Shown here: positions 43,213 to 57,235 of the stretch, one piece after another
Layout: each line of letters starts with the position of its first letter
How positions within the stretch are numbered: the stretch's first letter is position 1
Source: Adiantum capillus-veneris
Lineage: Eukaryota; Streptophyta; Polypodiopsida; Polypodiales; Pteridaceae
NCBI GenBank assembly: GCA_014529385.2
Contig: CM043953.1
Coordinates: 92,000,842 to 92,060,841 of the forward strand
Direction of reading: 5' to 3'
DNA: 60,000 bases
Program-made: the position numbers and the translations under genes
Notes under the pieces: generated by a model
Told to the model about the DNA's origin: nothing
Seen by the model: the letters and a program-made list of their open reading frames with translations, nothing else
Databases searched by the model: none

Positions 43213-43407
43213 ACTAGCTTTTCACACTTTGAACTCTGGGCATTATCTGAATGCCCTAATGCTTTATACCATGCTAATAATTTGTTCAAAAAATTTGGTT
43301 GATTCCAGAGATGGTGAAGGATAGGTTCAACTAGCGGAACTCAAAAAAAGAAAAATTGTTTTCTCTTGTGCCTCAAACATACTGCCTACATATTACTTTG
43401 ACTTTGA
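42481..43407. other. No gene recognised; contains (CT)31 C30 tract at 43121-43212
   Basis: 42480-42600 matches 57100-57200 (R2 tail). 42600-42900 is GC-rich without motifs. At 43121-43182 a pure (CT)n run is followed by about 30 C residues at 43183-43212. ORFs of Leu-Ser, Pro or Gly-Glu-Arg over it are artefacts. Confidence 0.6.
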
Positions 43408-45900
43408 GCCAGGCTCTTCTACTCCCAACAAGTGTGGTACTTTTATTCTTAATGTTTGCATGGCTGCAATAGAAAAGGGGCCTGCTTATGATGTGGAATA
43501 TTATTTAATTAAAATAAAGAATATTAAAACGCATTGATGCATTGAGTGAAAATGCTACAAGGCTCATAGTTAACCTAATCAGTATAACCAAGCAGTAGCA
43601 GAGTTGTGCCATGTAACAAAGGCCCCAACACTGCACAGCTGCAATAGCAACTTATGTAAGGGAACCCACCCAAGGGGTCGATACTTTTATTGTGGCTGAC
43701 ATGTTTCCTTGTTTGCACCCAAAGGAAGTGGCTACATTTCTGGAGAGAAGCCCCAAGAATCTCTTAGTGAGGACAAGGACCACAACAAGGACACAATGGA
43801 TACTTTCCTTAATAAATGGGGACATGTGCATCGTTTACATCACATTTTGAATGCATAGTCAAGGCATTGGAGATGAGCCTTGTCTTTGAAGGCAAGGACT
43901 ACAAACATGGGATGACATACAAACCACACAACTGTCCCAAGACATAAGTCTATCTTGAGAAATTGTGCTAAAAAGAGTTTCGTCCAACCACTGAAGTCAG
44001 GTAGTTTTGGTTTAGGATTGGAAATCTATGACTCTCACAAAGACTTACTAGATGAGAAGAAGGAGAAAGTGCAAATTCAACAACGACACATCTTACTTGA
44101 AACAACAAGATTAGAAAAAGGGACCCTCAAGATTGGAGTTAAAGAAGTCCATTGAAGAAGAAGAGGTTCAAATATCTCCTTTCAAGGAGGGATTCTTAAT
44201 GGACACACATTAGGGATAGATTTTTGGGACTCTTGTTGAGCTCATGCAGCTTGAACACTATCATACAGAGGTATGTCTGATCGCAATAAAGATTGGATGG
44301 CTCCCTTGCACTGGAGCCACAAGAGAGCACAAATATTTCCACAACTTTCTTCAATAATTGTTATCTGAAATATAGGAATCCATAAAGTGCATGGACACGT
44401 TTAGGATAGAGATTTAGGCTTGTGTATGTTGATGAGAAAATCTTGATATGTGTATGATGAGAGTAGGCACATCTCTAGGCAAGTCTAAGAAGCTAGATGT
44501 ATTGTGGGCATTGTTGCTAAAGAATTGCCCTTGTGAGATTGGTCTGACTTCGTAATTTTACAAGATACTAGGAGACTTTGGTACCTTGTTTTATGTAATG
44601 GGGATTACTTTACAATGCCAGGCTCTTCTACTCCCAACAAGTGTGGTACCTGTATTCTTAATGTTCGCATGGTTGAATTAGAAAAGGATCCCGGTTATGA
44701 TGTGGAGTACTAGGTGATTAAATTAAAGGGTATTAAAAACTCATTGATGCATTAGAGAACCAAATTTGTGCATTGATTGAGAATGCAACAAGCCTCATAT
44801 TTAACCTAATGAGTATAGACAAGCAACAACAGAGCTGTAGCATGCAACAAAGGCCCCAACACTGGCCCCAATAGCAACTCATGTAAGGGAACCCACCCAA
44901 GGGGTCGATACTTCTACTCTGGCTGACTTGTTGCCTTCATTGAACCAAAAGGAAGTGGCCAAATTTCTACATAGTATGAAGTCTCGAGATTTTCTTGGTG
45001 AGGACAAGGACCACAACAAGGAAATAATGGATAGTTTCCCTAATAAATGGGGACATATGCATCGTTTACATCAGATTCCTAATTCATAGCCAAGGCATTG
45101 CAGATGAGCCATGTCCTTGAAGGCAAGGACCACAAACATGGATGTCATACAAACCACACAACCATCCCAAGACAAGGGATTCTTTTGAGAAATTTTGCTA
45201 AAACAAGTTCCGCCCAACAACTGGAGTCATGTAGTTTTGGTTTAAGATCGGAAATCTATGACTCTCCCAAAGATTTACCAGATGAGAAAAAGGAGAAAGT
45301 GCAAAATCAACAACGATACATCATACTGGAAACAACAAGATTTTTGCAAAAGGGACCCTCAACATTGGAGTTAAAGAAGTGCATTGAAGAAGAGAAGGAT
45401 GAGACAAAAAAAAAAGGCACTTGCAATGGGAGATCAAGCTACTTCAATCGGATGCTCTAAACTTAAAGGAGAGGAGGCATGATTTCTCCTTTCAAAGGAG
45501 GGCTTCTTAATATACACACATCAGGGATAGAGTTTTGGGACTCTCTTTGAACTGATGAAGCTTGAAACTATCATACATGGATATGTTTGATCGCAATAAA
45601 GATTGGATGGCTCCCTTGCATTGGAGCCTCAAGAGAGCACAAAGATTGCCACAACTTTCTTCATAAACTCTTATCTAAAATATAGGAATCCATAAAGTGC
45701 ATGGATACGTTTAGGATAGAGATTTAGGCTTGTGTCTGTTGATGAAAAAATCATGTTATGTGTATGAGAGTAGGCACATATCTAGCCAAGTCTAAGTAGC
45801 TAGATGTATTGCGGGCATTGTTGCTCAAGAATTTTCCTTGTGAGATTGGTTTGACTCCTTGATTACAAGATACTAGGAGACTTTGGGGTATTGTTTTATG
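43408..45900 (+). repeat. Two tandem copies of a 1.2-1.3 kb unit of unknown nature
   Basis: Unit A is about 43408-44615 and unit B about 44616-45900. Both open with CAGGCTCTTCTACTCCCAAC and share GGTCGATACTT, GACAAGGACCACAACAAGGA, CGCAATAAAGATTGGATGGC and ACAAGATACTAGGAGACTTTGG. Coding-like pieces recur in both copies: NKCGTCILNVRM with YDVEY, and SFGLRSEIYDSPKDLPDEKKEKVQ (43990-44100 and 45230-45310; longest open run in B is 45098-45460). Stops abound. It could be a decayed retroelement ORF or a duplicated pseudogene; I do not recognise the protein. Confidence 0.6.
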
Positions 45901-45934
45901 TAGTGGGGCTTTCAATGTATGAGGCTTTACAATG

Positions 45935-46450
45935 CGTTCAAGAGGGCAAGATTTATCTTCTCCCTAAGGAGGTAGATTCTATGGATAATATCAATCATTT
46001 GAGGCCAATTACAATTCTCAGCCTACAAATCTAGCTAGCACAACATAGTTTCTTTTTGGACTGCTAGGACAACCACCCTAGATAGGTCCCCTTATAAGGA
46101 CTTCATATATACTCCAATTTGAATAGAAATATGATATGTAGGATGCACCTATCACATGAGTTCAACAGAAGGGTAGCTAAAGTTCTTGAAACTTATAGAA
46201 ATATATATACAGAAGGATATTATTTTTACAAATTTGAAAAAAGCCTATAGATGTTAATAGAAAATGGTACATTATATTCCTTAAAAAATTCATGAACAAG
46301 GGGTTTTACAAACATTTCTTGAACGCACGTGATATGGTAGTTCTAAATATAGTGACCCCCCGCGATGTTGGGTTGCATTTTTCTAATTGACATCGGAAGA
46401 GCACAATAGCCCTCTCCTTTCGATAAATCTAAGGAAGCTTTTCTATTGGA
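45935..46450 (+). pseudogene. LINE reverse transcriptase fragment
   Basis: The segment FQEGKIYLLPKEVDSMDNINHLRPITILS at about 45935-46030 (shown in part) is the early RT block of non-LTR elements, with the hallmark RPITIL. A decayed LKKAYRC-like block and a helix follow, with many stops. The conserved D, D region is not recoverable. A weaker second copy of the 46290-46365 part is at about 48690-48775. Confidence 0.55.
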
Positions 46451-46984
46451 GCTTGGATTATCCTTATAGAAAGACACATTGAGGTAGTCATTGATGAGGA
46501 GCTTTTGGAAATGATTTAAGCTACATTCCTCTCGTTGGATGTGTTAAATCTCCTATATAGACCATATTTGTTAGCTGGTTAGGAAACTTCAATGGCCTGA
46601 TAGAGAGGGATAGCCTTGCATTGTTGGCCATCACATTACCCACCAATTGGGGTGGGCTTGGACCCATCAACTCAGAATATTCACAAACTAGGGACCTAAT
46701 GTGATGCATTTTTTATGGATTCATTTTCTAGGAATTGATTGATGCAAGGAGCTTCTTATTGCTAATGTTGAAGCTTTTGTTTCTTAGAAGGTGGATTGTG
46801 GCACCAAAAGATTTATTGAATATTCACAGGGATGCATAGAGGTGGCCAGTGTAAAATTTTTGGCTAAAAATCACCAATTTAGTGAATCTTGAAAATTTTG
46901 ACCTTTTTTTTTCTCTCATTGGTGTCAACCTTAAGATGTTTTTTGCCAGACTTTGCTATAAGATTTTGTATTTTGGGGTAGCTA
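46451..46984. other. Degenerate continuation of the LINE fragment, no intact feature
   Basis: Frames around 46735-46830 (WIHFLGID, ELLIANVEAFVS) could be later LINE ORF2 sequence, but the match is too weak to call. No other signal. Confidence 0.25.
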
Positions 46985-47133
46985 GTCGCCAAAGATATGC
47001 CCAATGATGAACTTGATGGTAGGGGAGATTGAGGGCCAAGTAGGTTTAATGAAACACACATCGCCAAAGATATGCCCAATGAAGAACTTGATGGTAGGGG
47101 AGATTGAGGGCCAATAAGGTTTGATGAAACACA
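46985..47133 (+). repeat. 75 bp tandem duplication
   Basis: CGCCAAAGATATGCCCAATG starts at 46987 and again at 47062; the two units differ at a few bases. Non-coding. Confidence 0.9.
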
Positions 47134-47311
47134 TCACATTATGACATGGGACCCAAAATAGTAAAGCCTACATGTGGTTGTAAGGTTTTGTTACATGGAA
47201 TTTTAATGGGCTCCTATCATCATAATTACTTTTCTTTTCACTCTCCTAACTTTTCTATAATTGACCTATGCATGACTAACTAGATTTTATGCAGGAGGTC
47301 TGAGATCTTCA

Positions 47312-47385
47312 CACTTCCTCATTTAGTTTTCATCTAGATGAAATCTAACACTTCCTCATTTAGTTTTCATCTAGATTTCAAAGAC
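47312..47385 (+). repeat. 37 bp tandem duplication
   Basis: CACTTCCTCATTTAGTTTTC occurs at 47312 and 47349, a period of 37 bp. Confidence 0.9.
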
Positions 47386-49519
47386 CTTACCCTACTCAAC
47401 AAGATGTTGTCCCCTAGCAAAACCCTAGTACATATAAAGTGTGTTGTGACATTGATACTTATTTGAAAAGTCTAAATGGCACTACTTAAATCACTTCTTT
47501 CTATTATATAAAAAGTTGTAAGAGATGTTCCTTATAACCTTACATTTGATATTGAAAAAAATGACCAATTAAGGTCTAAATTATTTTTTTTTGTTGAAAA
47601 AATGATAAGTTTAATTTTATTATATTTTGCTTGCCAAATTCATAAATTTAGATTCATTTTCTTGCTAAAACTTGAGTAATATTTCAAGGTCGGTGTCCAA
47701 AAAAAATACAGTGGAGGTGACTTGAGTCATTGTGGGGAGGATAGATTTTCCTTGAGACTGCTCATGTCCTTGGGGATGTTGCACACATGCCTGAGTGTGA
47801 GTAGACCTTCTTGATTAAGAGGATATTTAATATCCTTTGATCTTTACCCCCCTACTTCACAAAAAGTATGGAAATAGGCTAGGTACTGAGCCACACATAG
47901 CCTAGGGTCCCATGGCAACAGGACTACAACTCATGTTTTGGCGAACCGATGCATTTTGTATCATGATTTGAGTTTCTTACCCTAGTGTGGATGGGTACAC
48001 TTACATAGCTAGAGATTTTGGTTTCACCCAAAGCAAGCGCAATGGAGGGGCACTTGTTTTTTTTCTAGGCGGAAGTAGGGGTTTAGCTATGCCATGCTTA
48101 CTCCAAGGTGGCTAGGGTGTCAGAGTGCATTTTGCAAAGGATTAAACTTCTTGCCTCATGTGGACATGAGCAGTTGATACAAACCCAATGGAGAGAGTAA
48201 GTAAAGATGAAAATTTATGGAATTTTGTTAGCCTAGCTATTGTGAACCCTAGAAAGTGGTTCTAGAGAGACCCATGTGACTCTCCTCCCCACCATGATAC
48301 TCCCTTATTCTAGTAGATGGTGTTGATCAAAAAATAAGAGCAAGGGGCAACACTATAGCAATGTCTCCCAATAGTGCTGAAGACACAAATACAACGCCAA
48401 AAAACGTATAAAAGAACTCCTAGAACACCATAACCCAAAGGTAAGTGATCCCTTGGGTATTTATAAGCACACACCCACCCAGAAAACCACCATGGAAACT
48501 AGGAAGCACCTGCCCTCGGAGGGGGGGCGGGGGGAGGGGTCACTTAATAATGATGTGACTATCACGTGAGTGCAACAAAAGGTGTTATTAAATTTCACGC
48601 TTTCTCACATTTTCACATACAAAAGGGTATTGTAAAATGGAATTGGGAAAAAAATTTATAGATTGAATAGGAAAAATGTGTATTTTATTTGTAAAAAATG
48701 CACAGATAAGGAGTTTGTAAAATAGTTTTTGAACGAACGTGATATACACAATTTATACGTAGTGACCCCCCCGAGCACCTGCCCTAGCATGGAATTACAA
48801 CACATGCCAAGCAATGCACTTGATGAAAAGATCTTCCCCCTTCATCCAAAAAATCTTCAAAACCACAATTTTAAAGTGTATACACACCACAAAACAAGCG
48901 AGCTTCCACAACTTACCCTACACGAAACTCCCTATGGCCTATCATATCTTGTATCCTGTGGGAATTAGACACTATCTCCCAAACCACACCTCCAAGAGGG
49001 ATACTTTCAGGCTAAAAGAGATTCTTTGAAGCCTCAAAAAGCTCACTTGTGGGCACTTACAGTAACCTGATAGCTCGCGTCACATTAGCAACTTGCACTG
49101 CATGTACATGTGATTGTTAAACCAATTTAAAAAAACTACAAAAAGAAATCCCACACACCCTTTTGGCACACGGTGTCATGACCATATGTACAAATTTATA
49201 AAAAATGGGGTATCCAAAATGCGCACAACATAGTTTGCAAAACCCGTAGTATATTGAGCATTCATGCTCAGAGCAAGAGCATAGACATGTCGTCCACTTT
49301 AATGATTGTGTTGCAAGCATTTAGCTCAACCATGTTATCCTCTTTACATGTTTGTTTCTCAACATGAGAATTGAGCAAGATAGAATCAACCAACTCCACA
49401 TGAGGCATTCTAAGGTCATATTCATGTTTGTCCATATCCTCTACAACCTCCAACCGTATCTGATGCCAAGGACAGAGGAGTAGGCACAAAGTAACTTTGA
49501 TATAATGTAGGTATTAAGA
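47386..49519. other. No gene recognised
   Basis: AT-rich sequence with short, motif-free ORFs. A block at about 48690-48775 (GAACGAACGTGATATACAC and AGTGACCCCCC) repeats 46315-46365, so it is a fragment of the same LINE-like relic. A G-rich run lies at 48518-48538. Nothing else stands out. Confidence 0.5.
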
Positions 49520-50170
49520 CACTTGGATCAGAAGGGGTGGTGGCCTTCAATCTAGAATGATATATATGTAAATATCTATTTAAGGTCTATTAAAAACTGG
49601 GCTATATAGAAACTATATATATAATATCTACTCCCAAGCCTTATTCTTGCCCGTAGGAAATAAGGATATTGCGGGGAGACATGTATGATGGAGAGATAAG
49701 AATGTGAAAGAATTCAAGCCTTGATTGATGCACCAAGTTCAAGTCCTTCTTTGATTAGAGTTTATATTCCAAGGATGGCTTACGCGATTGGCTAGGTTTT
49801 CTCTAGGAGTAAGTGTAGGCTTAGGATTATGTTTATGGTTAAGTACAATTAGGCATTACTATTCTCACTCCCTCATGAATTGTTTTCAAGGAAGAAGAGG
49901 TCCTCTTTTATAGGTGAACGGAATCCCCAAGGGTTACACAAGAAATAGAAGAGCCAATGTGAAAAGGAATTGGACAAAGTTTGAAATGAGTTGTCCTTGC
50001 ATGATGTGGGTAGACTGGGGTCCACCATTTTGATCATATCTCCTCAACCGTGGTTCCAAATAAAGAAATAAAAATAGGGGCAAAAAATTCAGCTCATTAG
50101 CTACGACTCCCATTTTATATGTTGTTTCCATTGGATTGGAACCTTGTGTACAAAATTCACCAAAATAGGA
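49520..50170 (-). repeat. Diverged relative of the gypsy-3 LTR
   Basis: The order of phrases in 49990-50165 follows 19270-19460: TCCACCATTTTG.TCATATCT, an ACCGT-anchored adenine run, TCAGCTCAT.AGCTACRACT, TTGGAT.GGA and AAAATTCA.CAAAAT. The upstream portion is too diverged to align by eye. It is probably a solo LTR or LTR remnant of a related gypsy family, in the same orientation as gypsy-3. Confidence 0.5.
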
Positions 50171-50344
50171 TATCTTTCTAGCAGCAAAAGTCTTCTTGTG
50201 GTCCCCTTAGCTTAGACTTCCACTTGATTCCAATGGACACCTCATGCAATATGAACGCATGACATTGCTCCTTGACAAAGGTTTGTAAGAATCCTCTTAA
50301 TAATGTATTAAAATGAGTGCATCTTTGGAAATCATGCAAGCTAA

Positions 50345-50397
50345 CTTGAAACTGGTAACTAGCACAAAACGCGCGACAGGTTAATATGCTTTCACCC
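50345..50397. mobile_element. Right end of a second MITE copy
   Basis: ACTGGTAACTAGCACAAAAC then CGCGACAGGTTAATATGCTTTCACCC, closely matching the right 55 bp of the MITE at 15153-15440. The left end is not seen nearby, so the copy is truncated or strongly diverged. Confidence 0.6.
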
Positions 50398-50569
50398 ACT
50401 TATGTATCTAAAACGTTGCAAGAAAGATCTTGTAGCATTCATTCTCACTACGTACGTGTCACAACACAAAAACGCAGCCTCGTGCATGCTCCTATTCTTT
50501 GTCAATGATGTCTTCTCTGTGCGCTTTTGCTTCCATCATTCTCTCATGAATCCGCTCCGTACTAATGAG

Positions 50570-51560
50570 AGATGGGAAACATGCAGGGTGTGTAGGCACT
50601 CAGGGTGCCCTCCTTACTCCATGTACTTGTTTCCTTGCTTCTCTCTCTCTTGTAAACACCTTTCCTTTGCCATTGTCCACAAGTTCACCAACTTGGTCAT
50701 AACATTCACGTTGAGAATACAAAATTTATTGATCACCGTGATAGATTCATATCCATATGTTAGATAATTTTCCCTTTCCACTTGGCAAGTGTGAATTCAT
50801 CCTTGCATCCACCTCGTCTGACCACATGGGAGGCATTGAAGGATCAACTTGTGTCAAATACTTTGAGATGTAAACAAATTACTCTTGCACGATCCACCCT
50901 TCGGCCACACATGGCTCTGGTTGAGACCATAGCCACACACAATCTTTTAGAGTCTTTAAAATCCTCTCTAAAAAGAACATCCATCATGCGTGCACTACTC
51001 CACATATAGCGATCTCCTCCACCACGTGAGCCAAGAGGTGGATTTGACTAAGAAGGACCGATCGAGGAAATGCATCCTCAATGGCACACATAGTTTCTGC
51101 TACAAGTTTTTGGGTTGCATGGATATCATCAATTTCAATTTCCTTAGAGCTCACAAATCTACAAGAAAAACACACAAGAATACACTAAGTGCTAGTTGAG
51201 GTTATTGTGTACATAAAAAAGTGTATTTAAGTGGAGTCTTGTGGTGTACCTTACTAGCTCTACAAGTTTAAAAACAATATCCGTGACTTTCTTGTCCGGA
51301 CATATACACATACTCACCAACAAAATGAACTACAATATAAATTAGAGGAAGGAAAAGTGAGAGAAAGTCATACACACAAATCATTTGTGTCCTAAAAAAC
51401 AAACAATAGAGAGAATAGAGAAAGGGACAAGAGAATAGAGAAAGCGACATTACCTGAAGCATCTTGTTCCAATCAAGGGACTTTAACCCACAATTGAATG
51501 ATTTGACCTTTCTTCGCTTTTGTGAAAGCTCCTTTTAGCATCCTCATGTATTCTGTTGGT
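50570..51560 (-). pseudogene. CACTA (En/Spm) transposase relic with DUF4218 region and intron
   Basis: Reverse strand. An upstream exon ends LKSLDWNKMLQ at 51454, followed by a GT...AG intron (51453-51159, 295 nt; donor CAG/GTAATG, acceptor TTCTTGTAG). The next exon reads SKEIEIDDIHATQKL, ETMCAIEDAFPRSV, SQIHLLAHVVEEIAICGVVH, RWMFFLERILKTLKDC and EGWIVQE, which is the DUF4218 segment of plant CACTA transposases. After a stop, PPMWSDEVDARMNSHLPSGKG continues the family pattern to about 50780, and weak sequence continues to 50570. One frame slip lies just after the acceptor. The catalytic N-terminal part and both element ends are not seen. Confidence 0.85.
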
Positions 51561-52345
<785 letters not shown>

Positions 52346-52747
52346 ACACACACATACAAATATAGTAAAAATAGATACTTTTGTACCAACCCATACACAC
52401 ACATGTGCACAATTACTTCATAATTAAGCATTGTATAGGGACATGAAAATCATGGAGATGAAGGGTTTATATTGATCAAACGTAAATACACCTATACACC
52501 CCATACGCTATTATATATTTTTGAAAAAAAACCCACATATTTACAATTTTATAACTAATAAAGGGTTGTGATGAAATGCAGACTACAACATCTCTTGGTA
52601 TAGATTGAATGGAGTGCAACATCACAAAATGAGAAGACGACAACACTTCAACCGTGTAATATACTTTTTGGTTTTTTGTGATAAGTTGTAATGGTTTTGA
52701 TTGGAAAACATCATTTTTAATGTAAATTATGGATTCTTTATGGAATA

Positions 52748-53078
52748 ATGGAATTACATCAACAAGCTTCTTGTATCCCGTCTCTCACTCAGTTGGGATA
52801 TGGTATTGATAAAGATATCCCTACCCCTCCCGTTGGCACACAATGTTCTCTCTCCTTCTTTAAAGAACTTGAACTTCATAAGAAACTCTTAGATTTTGAA
52901 AAGCATGGAGTAACTTCACAATCACTTTGAGCCTTAAACAATGCATCTAAGAATGATTGGCTATCTCTTCTCATCCAATCAAGAAAAGAGAAAGACAAAC
53001 TATTAGAAGCCTTCTCCTTGTTTCTTTCTAAGTTACTAATCATTGATGCACAAGACTATGCTTGTTTAGACATTGCTT
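52748..53078 (+). pseudogene. Unidentified ORF relic, about 110 codons
   Basis: One frame is open from the ATG at 52748 (MELHQQASCIPSLTQLGYGI) to 53079 apart from a TGA at 52928-52930. Downstream it is clearly protein-like: NNASKNDWLSLLIQSRKEKD, a Leu-rich helix, and DAQDYACLDIA. I do not recognise a family. It could be a piece of a retroelement gag or a decayed host gene. Confidence 0.35.
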
Positions 53079-53171
53079 AAGACATAGGAAACCCTTGTCC
53101 CTAGAGGACCCCTTTACTATATATCCATTGGATATCATTGGTATAAAATCTAAACATGATGACTCTTTTGC

Positions 53172-53661
53172 TACATATTTGAATACACATTAGGAAAGTT
53201 TTGAACTCATTTTTGGGCCTTTTAAGAGTGCCACATCATCAAAGTTATACAAAAGAAAGTAACCCGGTAGACCCCTCTAAATATTTCTCAGAACCCCATG
53301 ATATGACCTATCATTGGAAAGCTTTTAAAAAATGGATTCTAAAGAGATAAGGTCTGAAAGGTTTGGATGACTTATATGAAAGTTATGCCATTTTTTTTCA
53401 ATCAACGAATTTTTGTTACCGTTACGGTAATCTAAAATCACCTTTTTCTAAATCTATATGAAGGCAATGTCCGATACATGCATGCTATATATCAATAGAT
53501 AGCATTTGAAGAGTAGATTCTAAATATCCAACCTCCAACAAGTTTGGATCTTATTTACAAAAATTTTACCGATCCCCACTTTTTGAAAGCTATGCCACAT
53601 CAACAATTCTTACAAGGCCCAAAAATGAGCTCAAAATTTTCCTAATGCATATCAAATTACT
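53172..53661. mobile_element. Terminal-inverted-repeat element, about 490 bp, non-coding
   Basis: Left CTACATATTTGAATACACATT then AGGAAAGTTTTGAACTCATT and TTTGGGCCTT (53172-53227) pairs with the right end GGCCCAAAAATGAGCTCAAA then ATTTTCCTAATGCATATCAA (53613-53656), an imperfect inverted repeat of about 60 bp. The interior holds two loosely similar direct segments (53300-53390 and 53485-53570). The second segment also resembles the middle of the MITE at 15265-15385. No ORF. I cannot fix the exact ends or a target duplication. Confidence 0.6.
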
Positions 53662-54043
53662 AGAACCTTTCGTGGGTCAGTTTGTTACAAGTACACAGCT
53701 CGGAAAAAAGATAAGCTACCATGTCCCAATATTTCTTTTATCCATGCAGCTAGTAATCGACCTAAACATATGGCATACAAAGTGTACGTATCACAAGTCC
53801 TCCCTATTTTATACAATGCATCACACATTTCTTATGCGGCTACAGATTTGGGTAAACTTATCGACATGTTTGTATCAAATGGATTTAGGAGGGAAATAAT
53901 TATTACCTGCATTACACAATTTGTTGAATCCAATTAGTTTCCTGGAATTAGGTATGATATTAGTACTCTTGTTTATAGAGTTGGTAGGGGATAGTCCACT
54001 TGGTGGCCTATTCTCCACCAAGTGTACCTTTCCTTAGGAATGG

Positions 54044-54046
<3 letters not shown>
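53662..54046. other. No gene recognised
   Basis: Ordinary AT-rich sequence; the 84-codon ORF inside it has no recognisable motif. Confidence 0.4.
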
Positions 54047-54081
<35 letters not shown>

Positions 54082-54158
54082 CTCTCTCTCTCTTGTTAAT
54101 AATCAGGTAATGCATAGCTCTCAAGGGTGACCAGGGTTTTGGAACATGAAAAAGGGAA

Positions 54159-54208
<50 letters not shown>
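54047..54208 (+). repeat. (AC)n(CT)n, repeat R3 copy, (AC)n
   Basis: (AC)n 54047-54078, (CT)n 54079-54093, the R3 segment shared with 52280-52345, and (AC)n 54163-54208. Confidence 0.85.
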
Positions 54209-54211
<3 letters not shown>

Positions 54212-54774
54212 GTCACAACATCTGGCCATGATAGCATCTGGAGGGGTTTTGATTGTGACCGGAATCACTATATCTGGCTAAAAACGTTGACATCCAACTA
54301 TATGCACTCAATATTTAACTTGAGTTGTTTCTTTAAGGGGTTTACCTTATGCTCTACTATACACCTCCCATAATGATAACTCCTATTGCAATATACAGTG
54401 GCTAAAAGGAGCTATCCAACATATTGTTTTCATTTCGTATACTATCATAGAGGTTGGTCGCGGGCAACGGACGGGTGCGTAAGGAATACAAATTTATAGT
54501 TTCAGCCTTGAAGATGAATTGTGGTAATTAGATATCTCTCTCTTATTGTTAATTTTTGAAATTGAACCTTTTAATTTAAATGAAAAATAGCCTTTTGTGT
54601 TTGTTTATTGAAAATACTCATGTGGTGTGCTCAAGATAGACTCCAAATGGGCATGTCTCTCTCATCCGGGAACACCTCTGTATATCTTTATTCTAGGTTA
54701 CATTCCAAGATAGGTAATTTCCAAGAATCCTATAACTTATCAATAAATAATGAAACATTAGATAATTGATAAAT
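54209..54774. other. No gene recognised
   Basis: AT-rich intergenic-type sequence with no motif or repeat that I could link to the rest of the window. Confidence 0.4.
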
Positions 54775-55474
<700 letters not shown>

Positions 55475-55632
55475 ATTTATTGTCCACGGAGGTCAGATAT
55501 GACCTATGGGCCAAAGCAAAAACGATACAACGATACCTTTTCGGGCGAAGGTATGTGATACATATCAGTTAAGGTCTGAGGGACCATCAATAGGGTAAAA
55601 GATGGAAAAGAAAAACACAACTAGAACTAAAA

Positions 55633-56514
55633 CTAAGGAGGGTTAAGGGATGGAAGTGTCGGTTTGGGAGTCCGAAACTCTTGAATGATCGCTTTACCAT
55701 CTCGATAGACCGTCCATTTACCTTGTTTGTGAGCTTCATGTACCTTCTTGAGCTCATTTGCTTTGAGTTTCAGTTGGTTGGTAGTCAATTCCTCTGCTAT
55801 CCAGAACTTGGTTCCCTTCAAGAGGCGAGATTGTCGCAATAGCTGCATCCGCTCCTCCTTTGTCTTGAAGGTGATGACACAGTGCTCAGGTGGCACTCGT
55901 CTATTTGTGTCGTTGATCCAAGAGACTGTGTTGGGCTCGATGCTAATTGATTGGAGGATGTCGTTGAGCTTGTCGATCGCATCCTCTAGCGTGTCCTCGT
56001 CGGTACACCAAGGTGATGGAAGTCCACCAATTCTCACTTTGAGACTGAGAGATTCTCGTAATTTGCATTCTTGAAAGGCCGCCTGTATTTCGGTGTCAAT
56101 CTTCTTTGAGATTTCATGTGTTACCTTGTGGATTTTCTCTTGAGCAATTGTGACTTCGGTGAGAGAGGCTTCAACCTCGGTTGCCTTTGTGAGCATGGAT
56201 TGACTCCTTGTTTCTTGAAAGCTCTCGAGCTTGCGTACTCGTTGTTTGAGAGTTGCGTTCTCCTCTATGAGGACTTGGACCTGAGCCTCGAGGGCAGAGA
56301 TTCTTGTTTCTTGGCGAGCAAAGGGATCCTTTCAGGGGGCGACAGCTGCAGCAAGGAAACTCCGTGGGCGAGATGCCAGCATGTCAAAGGTGGACATATC
56401 GTCTACAAGTTGTGTGGCTGAAGCTCGTTGAGTTTGGGTTGAGACCTTGGGCACCATGGCACTCTCTCTGGGACAATCGGAGTTTTGACTATGGGATCGC
56501 CCTCTGCGAGACAT
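55633..56514 (-). pseudogene. LINE ORF1-like protein (coiled coil plus RRM-like domain), one stop
   Basis: The start is the ATG at 56514 (MSRRGRSHSQNSD). A Ser/Arg-rich head, an in-frame TGA at 56332-56334, and a heptad coiled coil (ISALEAQVQVLIEENATLKQ and RVRKLESF, about 56310-56225) are followed by a second helical stretch and an RRM-like fold (LKVRIGGLPSPW, VPPEHCVITFKTKEERMQLL). The C-terminal block KGTKFWIAEELTTNQLKLK with GKWTVYRDGKAII is typical of L1-type ORF1p (Transposase_22-like). Stop at 55633. About 293 codons with a single nonsense codon. Such proteins coat LINE RNA as trimers. No ORF2 lies downstream on this strand; the (AG)n tract begins about 160 bp past the stop. Confidence 0.7.

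Positions 56515-57235
<721 letters not shown>

Noticed and set aside
48518-48538. G-rich run considered as a G-quadruplex regulatory element
   Set aside because: It is a single impure G run with no nearby gene; it does not form four clear G tracts with short loops.
50178-50399. Reverse ORF starting MGESILTCRAFC, similar to a run near 15440, first taken as a conserved protein
   Set aside because: The shared residues are the translated inverted terminus of the MITE, not coding sequence.
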